The notes beneath the pieces were generated by a model. The model was not told the origin of the DNA. It did not search any database and saw only the letters and a list, made by a program, of their open reading frames with translations. A program made the translations under genes and the position numbers. From Mesorhizobium sp. (GTDB taxonomy: Bacteria > Pseudomonadota > Alphaproteobacteria > Rhizobiales > Rhizobiaceae), in the NCBI RefSeq assembly GCF_017306585.1, contig NZ_JAFKIC010000130.1, forward strand, positions 1 to 50,487: a stretch of 50,487 nt of DNA, given 5' to 3'. Each line of letters starts with the position of its first letter. The stretch's first letter is position 1. Below are positions 16,348 to 24,460 of this stretch, one piece after another.

Positions 16348-17105
16348 TCCGCCATGCCTGTCACATCGGGCGTCTGCCATGCAAGATGCTGGCCGCCGTC
16401 GAGCGCGATCATCTGGCCGGTGACCGAGCGCGCCTCCCAGAGATAGCGGATGGTGGCGCCGAATTCCGGCAATTCCGGGCCGCGCTTGAGAATCAGCCCG
16501 GCGACCTGCGCATCAAAGTCGGAGTCATCCTGGCGGATATTCTTGAGCGTCGGACCAGGGCCGATCGCGTTGACCCGGATGCGTGGCCCAAGCGCCTGCG
16601 CCAGCATCTGCGTCTGGGTCCACAATGCCGATTTCGACAGCGCATAGGAAAAATAGCGCGGTGTCGGCCGCCAGACGCGCTGATCGATGAGATTGACGAT
16701 CAAACCCTCCTGCCCTTCCGGCAAGGCCTGAGCGAAGGTCTGCGCCAGCAGCGCCGGCGCCTTGACGTGGATGGCGAAATGGCGGTCCCAGGTCTCCCAA
16801 TCGAAATCCTGAACGGAATCGTCGACGAAGAGCGAGGCGTTGTTGACCAGCAGCGAGATCGGTCCGAGCGCTGCCTGCGCCCGACCGATCAAACCGGCGA
16901 TATCGGCGGTATCGGTCAGGTCGGCGCCGACCACCGCGGCGCGGCCGCCAGCCCGGTTGATCCGGGCGGCCAATGCATCCGCTTCGCCGTGCGAGCGGTT
17001 GGAGTGGATGGCGACCGCAAAACCGTGGCCGGCGAGATCCTCGACGATCGCCTTGCCGATCCGTTTCGCCCCGCCGGTCACCAGCGCCACGGCGGCATTG
17101 CTCAT
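16344..17105 (-). CDS. Short-chain dehydrogenase/reductase (FolM-like)
   Basis: The Rossmann dinucleotide motif is TGGAKRIG (residues 11-18), followed by the NNAS motif (LLVNNASLF) and the catalytic Y-x3-K in [11 protein letters not shown]. The [11 protein letters not shown] form and the DQRVWRPTP stretch recall dihydromonapterin/pteridine reductases such as FolM more than the typical fatty-acid FabG, so a pteridine or dihydrofolate substrate is possible. It precedes uvrC with a four-base overlap in a conserved alphaproteobacterial pair. Confidence 0.88.
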   Translation of the reverse strand: MSNAAVALVTGGAKRIGKAIVEDLAGHGFAVAIHSNRSHGEADALAARINRAGGRAAVVGADLTDTADIAGLIGRAQAALGPISLLVNNASLFVDDSVQDFDWETWDRHFAIHVKAPALLAQTFAQALPEGQEGLIVNLIDQRVWRPTPRYFSYALSKSALWTQTQMLAQALGPRIRVNAIGPGPTLKNIRQDDSDFDAQVAGLILKRGPELPEFGATIRYLWEARSVTGQMIALDGGQHLAWQTPDVTGMAE

Positions 17106-17518
17106 CTTCTGTCAATCCTCAGTTTTGGCACGAAAAGACAGTGCCGGCAAAATATGGCCCGCCATCCGTTAAATGGCATTCGCACCTGGGGCAGCATTGT
17201 GGCGAAACCGCCCGGCGGGTATTCCGACTCGCCCCCTCGCAGGGCCAGTCGCGGACCAATATAGGGTGCTGTACCCCTTGCACCAAGCGGTGTGCAGCGC
17301 AACATCGTTCAGCTGCTGACATTTCGCTGTTGCGAAGATGCAACGTCAAGGTTCTGCCTCATTCGCGCCGGGGAATGACCCAAGTTCAGGTTCGCTTCAG
17401 CCGCATTTTGACACGACATTTGGAACCGACGAACGCCAGATCCGTTTCACCCCCCGGACGGGTTGATGGCGATCGTAAGAAACAAGCCTGTGTCCTGTGG
17501 CTTAAGGAGTAAAGAACA
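17106..17518. other. Intergenic region between the SDR gene and the outer membrane protein gene
   Basis: This 413-base gap must hold the divergent promoters of the SDR-uvrC operon and the outer membrane protein gene. I see no convincing gene in it; frames on either strand are short and lack ribosome sites. A TTGACA occurs near 17406 but without a good -10 at the right distance. A strong ribosome site, AAGGAG (17504-17509), precedes the OMP start. Confidence 0.5.
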
Positions 17519-18175
17519 ATGCAAGCCAATCTCAAATTCGCACGGCCGCTGGCTGTCGCGCTCGGGCTCTTCGCCCTGGGCGGTACCGCATATGCCGCTG
17601 ACGTTGTCCAGGAAGAGCCGCCGGCGCCCGCTCCGGTTGCCGAACTGCCTGTCGCATCCTGGGCCGGCCCCTATGCCGGTATCAACCTCGGATACGGCTT
17701 CAGCGGCAAGACCAAGGAAAAGGATACCGGCTTCGATACCGGCACCAAGGGTTTTGTCGGCAGCGTCTTCGGCGGCTATCAGTGGCAGCAGGAGAACTTC
17801 GTGTACGGCGGTGAAGCCGAACTCGGCTACAATGGTGTCAAGGGTAACGACAACGACATCCACTCCAAGGGTGGCTTCGAAGGCTCGCTGCGTGCCCGTC
17901 TTGGCTACGCTGTTACCCCGGAAATCCTGCTCTACGGCACCGGCGGTCTCGCAGGTCGTAGCCTGAAGGTGGAAGACTCCGCCATTCCGGCCAGCGACAC
18001 CGCGACCATGATCGGCTGGACGGCCGGCGTCGGTACCGACATCAAGCTGACCGACAATGTGTTCGGCCGCGTCGAGTATCGCTACACCGACTTCGGCTCG
18101 AAGGACTTCGACGGCATCGGCAAGGTCAAGGCCACCGATAACCGCGTCACCTTCGGCGTCGGTATGAAGTTCTAA
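17519..18175 (+). CDS. Outer membrane beta-barrel protein, RopB/Omp25-like, 218 residues
   Basis: A signal peptide of 27 residues ends GTAYA-ADV. After a Pro/Ala-rich spacer the barrel begins with SWAGPYAGINLGYGFSG, the usual opening of the Omp25/Omp31 family in Rhizobiales and Brucella. Alternating strands follow, with FGRVEYRYTDFGSKDF and a final strand ending in phenylalanine (VTFGVGMKF), the BAM insertion signal. The family anchors the outer membrane and includes major surface antigens. A strong ribosome site and terminator suggest high expression. Codons are strongly biased, as in abundant proteins. Confidence 0.92.
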   Translation: MQANLKFARPLAVALGLFALGGTAYAADVVQEEPPAPAPVAELPVASWAGPYAGINLGYGFSGKTKEKDTGFDTGTKGFVGSVFGGYQWQQENFVYGGEAELGYNGVKGNDNDIHSKGGFEGSLRARLGYAVTPEILLYGTGGLAGRSLKVEDSAIPASDTATMIGWTAGVGTDIKLTDNVFGRVEYRYTDFGSKDFDGIGKVKATDNRVTFGVGMKF

Positions 18176-18195
18176 GTCGTTCAAGCCACGACACG

Positions 18196-18224
18196 AAAAA
18201 GCCGGGCCTCGCGCCCGGCTTTTT
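18196..18224 (+). terminator. Intrinsic terminator of the outer membrane protein gene
   Basis: AAAAAGCCGGGC and GCCCGGCTTTTT form a perfect stem around CTCGC, ending in a T-run. It lies 20 bases after the stop codon and could also act on the convergent GST gene. Confidence 0.88.
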
Positions 18225-18246
18225 ATTGACCGCATGGTCGGCCGAT

Positions 18247-18290
18247 GGTCCGATAGATCTCAGGCGGGGGTCCGACAGGTCTCAGGTGGG
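18247..18290. repeat. 22-bp tandem duplication at the 3' end of the GST gene
   Basis: GGTCCGATAGATCTCAGGCGGG and the next 22 bases agree at 19 of 22 positions. The right copy contains the GST stop codon, so the left copy looks like a duplicated gene end. Confidence 0.55.
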
Positions 18291-18878
18291 AACGCATCCC
18301 TTCAGTTGCGGGAACTTCTCGTCGAAGCGGGCGGCCCAGCGCACCAGCCGGCTGCGGCCTTTCTCCCACTGGCCGCCAAAACGAAGCGCCAGATAGCCGA
18401 GACAGGCGCGCAGTGCCATCTGGCCAGCGGTAATCTTCTTCGGCAGCTTCGGCGGATTGGCGTTGAGCAGATCCAGCGCCGTGGTGATCTTCGCCCACTG
18501 GCGATCGAGCCAAGGCTGATAGACCATCTCTTCAGGCCGGGTGCGGCGCTCATAGACCATCGACAGCGCGCAATCGCAGATACCGTCGGCCAGCGACTCG
18601 AGAACCTCCGCCTCCAGACGCTTGTCTGGATTGCGCGGAAACAGAACGTTCCTGGAAAGCCGGTTGAGGTGCTGGGTGATGGCGCGGCTATCGTGAACCG
18701 AACGGCCATCATCCAACACCAGCACCGGGATCTTGCCCAGCGGATTGGCATCGATCAGTTCCGCCGGTCTGTCCTCGGTCTTGACCGGTACCTGCTCGAT
18801 CGCGATCCCGGCATAGATCGCCGCCATCCGCACCTTCGAGCTATAGGGAGACGTGGATGCGTAGAGCAGCTTCGGCAT
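18282..18878 (-). CDS. Glutathione S-transferase, 198 residues
   Basis: The N-terminal thioredoxin-like domain starts MPKLLYASTSPYSSKVRMAA, with the likely catalytic serine in the SPYSSK loop. NPLGKIPVLVLDDG holds the cis-proline and VHDSRAITQHL is the glutathione gamma-glutamyl site. The helical C-terminal domain includes ICDCALSMVYERRTRP. ATG 18878 begins the domain; the frame to 18923 adds 15 unlikely residues. The substrate is unknown. A perfect 17-base palindrome lies 84 bases upstream of the start. It is separate from the LigE-like GST at 9424 in sequence type. Confidence 0.9.
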   Translation of the reverse strand: MPKLLYASTSPYSSKVRMAAIYAGIAIEQVPVKTEDRPAELIDANPLGKIPVLVLDDGRSVHDSRAITQHLNRLSRNVLFPRNPDKRLEAEVLESLADGICDCALSMVYERRTRPEEMVYQPWLDRQWAKITTALDLLNANPPKLPKKITAGQMALRACLGYLALRFGGQWEKGRSRLVRWAARFDEKFPQLKGCVPT

Positions 18879-19287
18879 GATCGGTTTCCTGTTCGCGAGG
18901 CCCAATGTTGACCGGACGGGCAACTACGATCAACCGCCACAGTGCAAAAAGATAGCGTCCAGAAACCGTCACGGTTTCCGTTCCAGACGTCACGACAAGC
19001 CTACAGACTGCTACGCTCGGAAACACAAGCAAGCGACAGGCCGATGCGGCACAAGCCGCAACCAAGCCTTCCGGGCAAGGCTTTGCACCGGGTCGCCGCC
19101 AATCATGTCGAAGAACAAGCGACGAGGCGAGCGAGGCAGCCGACCGGCGCCTCGCTTTGCTTGCCTTCGATCCCTTCCCCGACGTTCAGCGCCAGGACTG
19201 AATCCCGTCGCCGAAGACGTTTGATCCAGAACGTCAGAGCGTCCTTGCCGAGCCCCTTGGGACCACGTGACGCCCCAACGAGCTGGC
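18879..19287. other. Intergenic region upstream of the GST, without a gene
   Basis: This stretch of 409 bases has short frames only. It holds the 17-base palindrome at 18962-18978 and, near 19131-19155, a hairpin GCGAGGC..GCCTCGC that may lie downstream of the histone-like gene. I see no tRNA or other RNA gene. Confidence 0.5.
18962..18978. promoter_or_regulatory. Perfect 17-bp palindrome, candidate operator
   Basis: GAAACCGT-C-ACGGTTTC is fully symmetric around a single central base. It is 84 bases upstream of the GST start and has no T-run, so an operator is more likely than a terminator. No regulator gene is adjacent. Confidence 0.45.
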
Positions 19288-19752
19288 CTACTTCTTGGCC
19301 GGGGCCTTCGCGGGCGCCTTGGCCTTCGGCGCGGCGGCCTTCTTCACGGCAGGCTTTGTCGCGGCTGCCGCAGCCTTGGCGGCCGGCTTTGCCGCGGCCT
19401 TCGCGGCCGGCTTCGCAGCAGGCTTCGCTGCAGCCTTGGCAGGCGCTGCCTTCTTGGCCGCCGGCTTCGCCGCAGCCTTGGCAACTGCCGGCTTCTTGGC
19501 AGGTGCCGCCTTTGCTGCGGGCTTGGCCGCTGCCTTCGCGGGCGCAGCCTTCTTGGCTGCCGGCTTCGCTACGGCCTTGGCCACCGCCGGCTTCTTGGCC
19601 GGTGCAGCCTTCGCCGCAGGCTTTGCGGCTGCCTTCGCGGGCGCTGCTTTCTTCACTGCCGTTGCGGCCTTCGCCGCCACTGCTTTTGCGGGTGCTTTCT
19701 TTGCCGGTGTCTGTGTCTTGGCTGCCGGCGCTTTAGATGACTGCTTAGCCAT
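19288..19752 (-). CDS. Histone H1-like Lys/Ala/Pro-rich protein, 154 residues
   Basis: Almost the whole protein is Ala, Lys and Pro in KPAAK and KKAAPAK steps, like the C-terminal tail of histone H1 and bacterial AlgP/HctB-type proteins. It has no folded domain. Residues 36-101 are two tandem 33-residue units with a third partial copy. ATG 19752 (MAKQSSK) is preferred over the frame start at 19803. Binding of DNA or polyphosphate is inferred from composition. The antisense Gly/Ala/Phe-rich frames are shadows of the repeat. Confidence 0.75.
   Translation of the reverse strand: MAKQSSKAPAAKTQTPAKKAPAKAVAAKAATAVKKAAPAKAAAKPAAKAAPAKKPAVAKAVAKPAAKKAAPAKAAAKPAAKAAPAKKPAVAKAAAKPAAKKAAPAKAAAKPAAKPAAKAAAKPAAKAAAAATKPAVKKAAAPKAKAPAKAPAKK
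19450..19647 (-). repeat. Two tandem 99-bp coding repeats
   Basis: The two units (19549-19647 and 19450-19548) encode 33 residues that differ by one Val/Ala exchange, while the DNA differs at many third positions. A partial third copy follows. Confidence 0.7.
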
Positions 19753-20242
19753 GTCATGCCCCTTCACGTTATGCCGATGGCCGTGAATGACCTCGGCGCG
19801 CAATGCATATCTGACTCGCGGCTCGCTAGCCAGCGAAGCAATGGTATGATTTTCTCAGCTTAAATTTTGGTTGCGATCGGCACATGATCGCACTCATCAT
19901 CGCAAAAATCCGCTTTTGATCTTCCGATGCAGCCAGCAATTTGACAGCGACATTCCCGATGCGAGCGAACCGCGCAGCTTCGAAGACTAGCCCGCAGCAC
20001 GGCGCGTGATCCGAGATCATCAACATCGTCAGAATCCACTTCGTCGTCGCAATGATCTTTTGCAAGCCGAGAGGCGCACGCAGATCATGCAAGTGATGCG
20101 ACGAACAACCCAGGATCACCTTGTCAAGCACGACCATCACCTGATCGTCAATTGACAGATAGCTCTGTGCCACAGAGTATTCTGTGCTGGATAGGCACTG
20201 CTTGGCTTGCAGCACCAGGCCTTGCGACATTGGAAGCCCTTG
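19753..20242. other. Intergenic region before the small winged-helix regulator
   Basis: These 490 bases are noticeably less GC-rich than their surroundings between about 19840 and 20190. A long minus-strand frame (19826-20878) runs through it, but over half of that frame is antisense to the regulator and the MFS gene, and its residues match no family I know. I treat it as non-coding, with the possibility of a decayed gene. Its right end holds the promoter and palindrome at 20152-20180. Confidence 0.4.
20152..20180 (+). promoter_or_regulatory. Promoter with an embedded perfect 15-bp palindrome
   Basis: TTGACA (20152-20157), 17 bases and GAGTAT (20175-20180) could be a promoter. CTCTGTG-C-CACAGAG (20163-20177) is a perfect palindrome filling the spacer and touching the -10 box, so a bound repressor would block RNA polymerase. 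The next gene codes for a small DNA-binding protein, making autoregulation a natural guess. Confidence 0.5.
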
Positions 20243-20554
20243 ATGAGCGCCGACGACATCATCCACCAAAGCACGCGGCTCAGGATCATGGCCATCCTCA
20301 ACACGCTGGAAAGGCGGGAGGCGCTGGATTTCACCCAGTTGAAGGCCATGGTCGAAACGACCGACGGAAACCTCGGAGCACACATCGATACGCTGGCTCA
20401 GGCCGGCTATGTCGATGTCGAAAAACTTTTCGTCGACCGCCGACCGCGGACCCGGATCAAGGCGACAACGATCGGACGGCGCGCCTTTCGCGGCCACATC
20501 GCTTTTCTTCGCAAGATCATCGATCAGCCCCAGGCAATGCGGCGCGCGAAATAG
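20243..20554 (+). CDS. Small winged-helix transcriptional regulator, 103 residues
   Basis: The sequence fits the single-domain winged-helix regulators (HTH_34/MarR-like): STRLRIMAILNTLE (helix 1), LDFTQLKAMVETTDGNLGAHI (the helix-turn-helix), LAQAGYVDVEKLF and the basic wing RRPRTRIKATTIGRRAF. Such proteins bind palindromic DNA as dimers. ATG 20243 has GGAAG nine bases upstream; the frame from 20207 is less likely. A perfect palindrome within its promoter suggests it represses itself. It is convergent with the MFS gene. No ligand-binding domain is present. Confidence 0.8.
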   Translation: MSADDIIHQSTRLRIMAILNTLERREALDFTQLKAMVETTDGNLGAHIDTLAQAGYVDVEKLFVDRRPRTRIKATTIGRRAFRGHIAFLRKIIDQPQAMRRAK

Positions 20555-20604
20555 CTCCCGGGCTTTCAGGATAGCTGGTTTGCCCGTCGCCGATCGCGGT
20601 AGCG

Positions 20605-21786
20605 TCAGCGCCTTCGCGACGACAACAGCGCAAGAATGGCAACCACGGCGCCGAACAGGCAGGTGCCGCTCCATCCCCACGCCGAATAGGCGAGCCCGGC
20701 AAGGCCCGAGCCGCAGGCGCCGCCGAGAATCATCGCCGCCATGAAGATGGTGTTCAGGCGACTGCGGGCCGCCGGATCGAGCGCATGGATGCGGGCCTGG
20801 TTGGCGACCTGCGAGGATTGCACCGCAAGGTCGAGGATCAGCACGCCGACAATCATCGCCGCGAGCGATCCCTGACACAGGCCAAGAATGGCGAAGGCGG
20901 CAACCACAAGGCCGGCGCCGATCGAGACGATGACATCAGGCCCGCGCCGGTCCGCGAAGCGGCCGGCGAGCGGGGCCGCAAGCGCGCCGGCGGCGCCGAC
21001 CAGCGCCATCAGGCCCACGGCGGTGGCGCCGAAATGATAGGGAGCGGCGTCGAACGCCAGGGCAAGCGTCGACCAGAAGCCGATGAAGGCGGCGAAGATC
21101 AACGCCTGCACGATAATCGCCTTCCGCAGCACACGATGCGTGCGCACCAGCGTCCACAGTGAACCGAGCAACCTGGCATAACTTAGATCGGTGACCGGCT
21201 CGACGCGCGGCAGACGCCACGCGAGCGCCATGCCGGTGACAAGCATCAACCCGGCGGCAACCCAGAAGACGGCCTGCCATCCCCACATGTCGCAGATGAT
21301 GCCGCTGACGGTGCGGGCGAGCAGGATGCCGATGAGGATGCCGCCCGTGACGATGCCAAGCACACGGCCGCGCTCGTGCGGTGCGGCCAGATGCACGGCC
21401 AGAGGCACGATCTGCTGCGTGACGGTGGCGAACAGACCAATGCCGATACCGGCGATGACCAGCCAGACAAAACCAGGCGCCAGGGCGGCAGCAATCAACG
21501 CGAGGACCACCGCCGCCATCGTCCCCAGGATGAGCGAACGCCGCTCGAGCCGGTCGCCGAGCGGCGCCAGGAACAGAATGCCGACGACATTGCCCAGTTG
21601 CGTCATGACGGGCAGGACCGACACCGCGCCGGGCGACAAAGTGAACTGATGCGCCAGCAGGCCGAGCATCGCCTGGTTGTAGTAGTTATTGGCGACGGTC
21701 AGTCCCGCGGCAACCGCGAGTATGGCGAGCAAAGCATTGTCGACCGTGGCGCCATGCGTATTGGCGGGTGCGTGGGCTATCGTCAT
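20605..21786 (-). CDS. MFS transporter, 393 residues
   Basis: Twelve hydrophobic spans fit the major facilitator family. The loop GDRLERRSLILG between helices 2 and 3 is the MFS signature; GRFADRRGPDV is its repeat in the second half. The style (LTVANNYYNQAMLGLLA at the start) resembles the drug and metabolite efflux branch. ATG 21786 overlaps the stop of the EamA gene by four bases. It is the last gene of a three-gene unit TetR-EamA-MFS. Efflux of the TetR ligand is inferred. Confidence 0.9.
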   Translation of the reverse strand: MTIAHAPANTHGATVDNALLAILAVAAGLTVANNYYNQAMLGLLAHQFTLSPGAVSVLPVMTQLGNVVGILFLAPLGDRLERRSLILGTMAAVVLALIAAALAPGFVWLVIAGIGIGLFATVTQQIVPLAVHLAAPHERGRVLGIVTGGILIGILLARTVSGIICDMWGWQAVFWVAAGLMLVTGMALAWRLPRVEPVTDLSYARLLGSLWTLVRTHRVLRKAIIVQALIFAAFIGFWSTLALAFDAAPYHFGATAVGLMALVGAAGALAAPLAGRFADRRGPDVIVSIGAGLVVAAFAILGLCQGSLAAMIVGVLILDLAVQSSQVANQARIHALDPAARSRLNTIFMAAMILGGACGSGLAGLAYSAWGWSGTCLFGAVVAILALLSSRRR

Positions 21787-22619
21787 GGTTGGTAACCGAG
21801 GCAAATGGCGCCGAACGCGACGATGGCGCAGGCGCCGACCCGCCGTGGCGTCAGCGTCTCGCCGAGAAACAGGCGGCCGATGAAGGCCGCGAAGACGACG
21901 CTCGTCTCGCGGATCGCGGTGATGGGACCGGCAGGGCCAAGCGCGAAAGCCGCCACGACAACGCCATAGGCTAGAAGCGCGAACAGGCCGCCGCCAAGCG
22001 CCTTCCAGGTTTCCGGCGCCCGTAGATCGACATCGAGCCGGCCGCGGCTGGCGACGAAAGTCGCCGGCAGCAATGCGCCATAGGCCAGCAGGACCCAGGC
22101 GGTGTAGGCGCCGACATTGCCCGCCGCGCGAACCCCGATCGCATCGACCGTCGCATAGGCGGCAATGATTGCGCCCGTTGCCAGCGCATAGAGAATGGAT
22201 GTCATGGCGGCTCGCCCCCGTCCAAGCGAAAGACCCATGATGCCGCCGCCGACCAGAGCAACACCCACCGTCTCCAGAACGGTGAGTTGCTGGCCAGCCA
22301 GAAGGAAACCGCCCAGTGTCACCAGCAGCGGCACGCTGCCGCGAACGATCGGATAGACCTGCCCCAGTTCGCCATATCTGTAGGCGGCCACGAGGAACAG
22401 GCTGTAGCCGACTTGCAGGCAGGCCGAGAGCCCGACATAGGGCCAGGCCGGCGTGGCGGGGAAGCCATTGAGTATGGCAAGAGGAACAGCCAGCGCCGTG
22501 CTGGAGAAACTCATGACGGTGACGGTCCATAACCTGTCGGCGCCGGTCCGCAGGAAGGCGTTCCAGCTCGCGTGCAGGATCGCGGCGAAGAGCGCGAGCC
22601 CGACGACCAGCGGGCTCAT
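21783..22619 (-). CDS. DMT superfamily (EamA) transporter, 278 residues
   Basis: The product has ten predicted membrane spans in two EamA repeats: the start LFAAILHASWNAFLRTGAD, the mid segment YRYGELGQVYPIVRGSVPLL and the end AIRETSVVFAAFIGRLFLGE are typical of this group. It overlaps the tetR stop and the MFS start by four bases each (ATGA), so translation is coupled through all three genes. The substrate is unknown. It differs in subfamily from the other EamA protein at 4968. Confidence 0.9.
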   Translation of the reverse strand: MSPLVVGLALFAAILHASWNAFLRTGADRLWTVTVMSFSSTALAVPLAILNGFPATPAWPYVGLSACLQVGYSLFLVAAYRYGELGQVYPIVRGSVPLLVTLGGFLLAGQQLTVLETVGVALVGGGIMGLSLGRGRAAMTSILYALATGAIIAAYATVDAIGVRAAGNVGAYTAWVLLAYGALLPATFVASRGRLDVDLRAPETWKALGGGLFALLAYGVVVAAFALGPAGPITAIRETSVVFAAFIGRLFLGETLTPRRVGACAIVAFGAICLGYQP

Positions 22620-23200
22620 TGCGGCCCGCGCGAGGCGGCGATGATGTCCAGGGCCGCTTTGCGGGCGGCGCGGATGGCGGCATCCCCCTCACCCATCTGC
22701 GCCATCAGGGTCGCGCCCTCGATCAGCATCAGCAATGTCGCCGAGACACTCTCGGCCCGCCCGCGCGGCATCATCTCAACGAGGATCGCCTGCATGCGCT
22801 GCCTCAGGCCATTCTTCTGCCTGGCGACAGCCTTGAATACCGGATGCCGGGGATCGCCGAATTCTGCCAGCGCATGGGCGAAGAGGCAGCCGTGAAAATC
22901 AGGGCTGCGGAACCAGCGTTGATGCCAGTCAAAGATCCTGGCGATCTTCCGCTCAGGCGCCAAGCTCTCCTGAGCGAGTTGGTCGAGTTGGCGCTCAAAA
23001 CGCCTGGCGCGATACTCCAGCACCTCGACGATCAGTTCGTCCTTGCTCGGGAAATGACGATACATGGTCATCTTGGCCACATCGGCCTCGGCGATGATCC
23101 GGTCGATGCCGGTGGCATGGAAGCCGGCGCGCTTGAAAAGCGCGTAGGCCGTTTCGACGACATGCTGACGCTTGTCGAAAGGAGAGGACGGCGTCATCAT
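22616..23200 (-). CDS. TetR-family transcriptional regulator, 194 residues
   Basis: The N-terminal TetR domain is clear: ETAYALFKRAGFHATGIDRI, then IAEADVAKMTMYRHFPSKDELI. The C-terminal part is a helical ligand-binding domain with FHGCLFAHALAEFGD. I chose ATG 23200; a TTG at 23209 would add three residues. A palindrome just upstream (23216-23229) is a likely operator. The gene heads an operon with two exporters, so it probably senses a compound and releases their repression. Confidence 0.9.
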   Translation of the reverse strand: MMTPSSPFDKRQHVVETAYALFKRAGFHATGIDRIIAEADVAKMTMYRHFPSKDELIVEVLEYRARRFERQLDQLAQESLAPERKIARIFDWHQRWFRSPDFHGCLFAHALAEFGDPRHPVFKAVARQKNGLRQRMQAILVEMMPRGRAESVSATLLMLIEGATLMAQMGEGDAAIRAARKAALDIIAASRGPQ

Positions 23201-23215
23201 AAGCACCAAGTGGTG

Positions 23216-23229
23216 AGACAGGTCTGTCT
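23216..23229. promoter_or_regulatory. Palindrome AGACAG-GT-CTGTCT, candidate TetR operator
   Basis: This 14-base inverted repeat with a two-base centre lies 16 bases before the tetR start. Its form is like the TAGAC..GTCTA operators known for several TetR proteins. Confidence 0.55.
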
Positions 23230-23334
23230 ACATCTATGCGATGGATCATGGCTCCTGTCAACACCGCGCGGAAAAGCGCCTGCGGAACCGCAGGCTAACC
23301 ATGGCGCCGCGATAGCGGCCTGGTCCGATGCGCT

Positions 23335-24120
23335 TCAGCGGATCAAGGAATCAAGAACCGGCAGGCTGAACAACCCAGCAGCGGCGATCAGAACAAAGCA
23401 TGCCCATCGGAACGTGGTCTCGTTCGCACAACCAAAAAGGCGGGATCCGAAATACAGTCCCAGTCCGTAGAGCGGTCCCGCCGATAGCGAGAGGACAATA
23501 ACGACCCGCGTCAGCAGGCCGCCGACAAGATAGCTTGCTCCGGTCAGCACGCTGGAGATGGCGAAGTAGAGCAGGATGTTGGCGCGCACGATCGCCCTTG
23601 GGATGGTGCCACCAAGCCAATAGGCGACCACCGGTGGTCCCCCGATCTGAGCGGCTCCGGTGAAGATACCGGATATGGCCCCGACTGCTACCGTGAGAAA
23701 TGAGGATGGTTGACCGTTGTAACGCCAACCGGAAGCCAGAAGAAGCAAGAGAGCGGCAACGACGACGACGATGATCCAGCGAACCGCGAGAGGATCGGCG
23801 AGCGCGAGCACCGCGGTGCCTAGCGGAATGCCGACGAACGCGCCGATGGCCATCGTGCCCACCCCTCGCCTGTCGGATCGTTGCCACGCGTTCGGAAGGA
23901 GCCCGAGTGCCGCGACCGCATCAATGACAAGAAGCAGTGGGGCGGCTAGCTTCGGACCAATGACGGCGCTCGCCACTGGCACAAAGATCAGGGCTGCGCC
24001 GAAACCTGAAAATCCGCGTGCAAGGCCGGCAATGAACGCCGCTGCCAGCAGGACCAGGAATTCCCGATCCGAGAGTCCGGCCAGCAGCAGACGAAGCAGG
24101 TCGGGTGGATCGAAAGACAT
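23335..24120 (-). CDS. TauE/SafE family sulfite/organic anion exporter, 261 residues
   Basis: A membrane protein of about eight spans with the TauE hallmarks: AAFIAGLARGFSGFGAALIFVP near the N-terminus and GAISGIFTGAAQIGGPPVV in the second repeat. Members move sulfite, sulfoacetate or other organic acids out of the cell. The gene starts two bases after the stop of the YciI gene, so they form a pair. The LysR gene at 24510 points away and may control both. Confidence 0.9.
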   Translation of the reverse strand: MSFDPPDLLRLLLAGLSDREFLVLLAAAFIAGLARGFSGFGAALIFVPVASAVIGPKLAAPLLLVIDAVAALGLLPNAWQRSDRRGVGTMAIGAFVGIPLGTAVLALADPLAVRWIIVVVVAALLLLLASGWRYNGQPSSFLTVAVGAISGIFTGAAQIGGPPVVAYWLGGTIPRAIVRANILLYFAISSVLTGASYLVGGLLTRVVIVLSLSAGPLYGLGLYFGSRLFGCANETTFRWACFVLIAAAGLFSLPVLDSLIR

Positions 24121-24122
24121 CC

Positions 24123-24428
24123 CTAGCCCTGCACCATGCGACGGGCGCCATCCGCAAAGACCTGTGTCCAGGCGAGCACCCGCACCGCACTGCGCAATCC
24201 CGTGGGCCAGAAAGGATCCGCCCGCACGAGACGCTCGACCTGCTCACGCCCGGGTGCCTCCACCAGCCACAGGCCGCCGGCCGGGATGCCGCCTTCATCG
24301 GACAGTGGACCGGCGGCTCCGATTGCCAGGCTGTTGCTTTCCAGAAAATCGAGATGCGCCAACATGTGTCGGCGGCGCGCGTCGTGCGCGAGCTCGACAT
24401 TGTCCTCGAACAGAACTGCGAAAAGCAT
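24123..24428 (-). CDS. YciI-like protein, 101 residues
   Basis: The fold is the ferredoxin-like YciI/dimeric alpha-beta barrel: MLFAVLFEDN, then HMLAHLDFLESN, IGAAGPLSDEGGIPAGGLWLVEAP and VRADPFWPTGL, the last being the conserved 'DP..' region. Conserved His and Asp residues suggest catalysis, but members have few known reactions. The gene lies directly upstream of tauE and divergently from a LysR gene. Confidence 0.85.
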   Translation of the reverse strand: MLFAVLFEDNVELAHDARRRHMLAHLDFLESNSLAIGAAGPLSDEGGIPAGGLWLVEAPGREQVERLVRADPFWPTGLRSAVRVLAWTQVFADGARRMVQG

Positions 24429-24444
24429 GTCTCATCTCCCTTTG

Positions 24445-24460
24445 GGTTAATATGATAACC
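24445..24460. promoter_or_regulatory. Inverted repeat GGTTA-N6-TAACC in a divergent gap
   Basis: The repeat sits in the 81-base gap between yciI-tauE and the LysR gene, 16 bases upstream of the yciI start codon. It may be the LysR site or overlap the yciI promoter. Confidence 0.4.

Noticed and set aside
14290-16446. Plus-strand 718-residue frame opposite uvrC
   Set aside because: uvrC is complete with all motifs; the opposite frame is open only through high GC.
19295-19786. Plus-strand Gly/Ala/Phe-rich frame of 163 residues
   Set aside because: It is the complement of the Lys/Ala/Pro repeat gene; repeats of GCC/AAG codons keep all frames open.
19826-20878. Minus-strand frame of 350 residues
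   Set aside because: Its upstream part is antisense to the winged-helix gene and the MFS gene; the remaining part matches nothing I know. A decayed gene in 19826-20160 cannot be ruled out.
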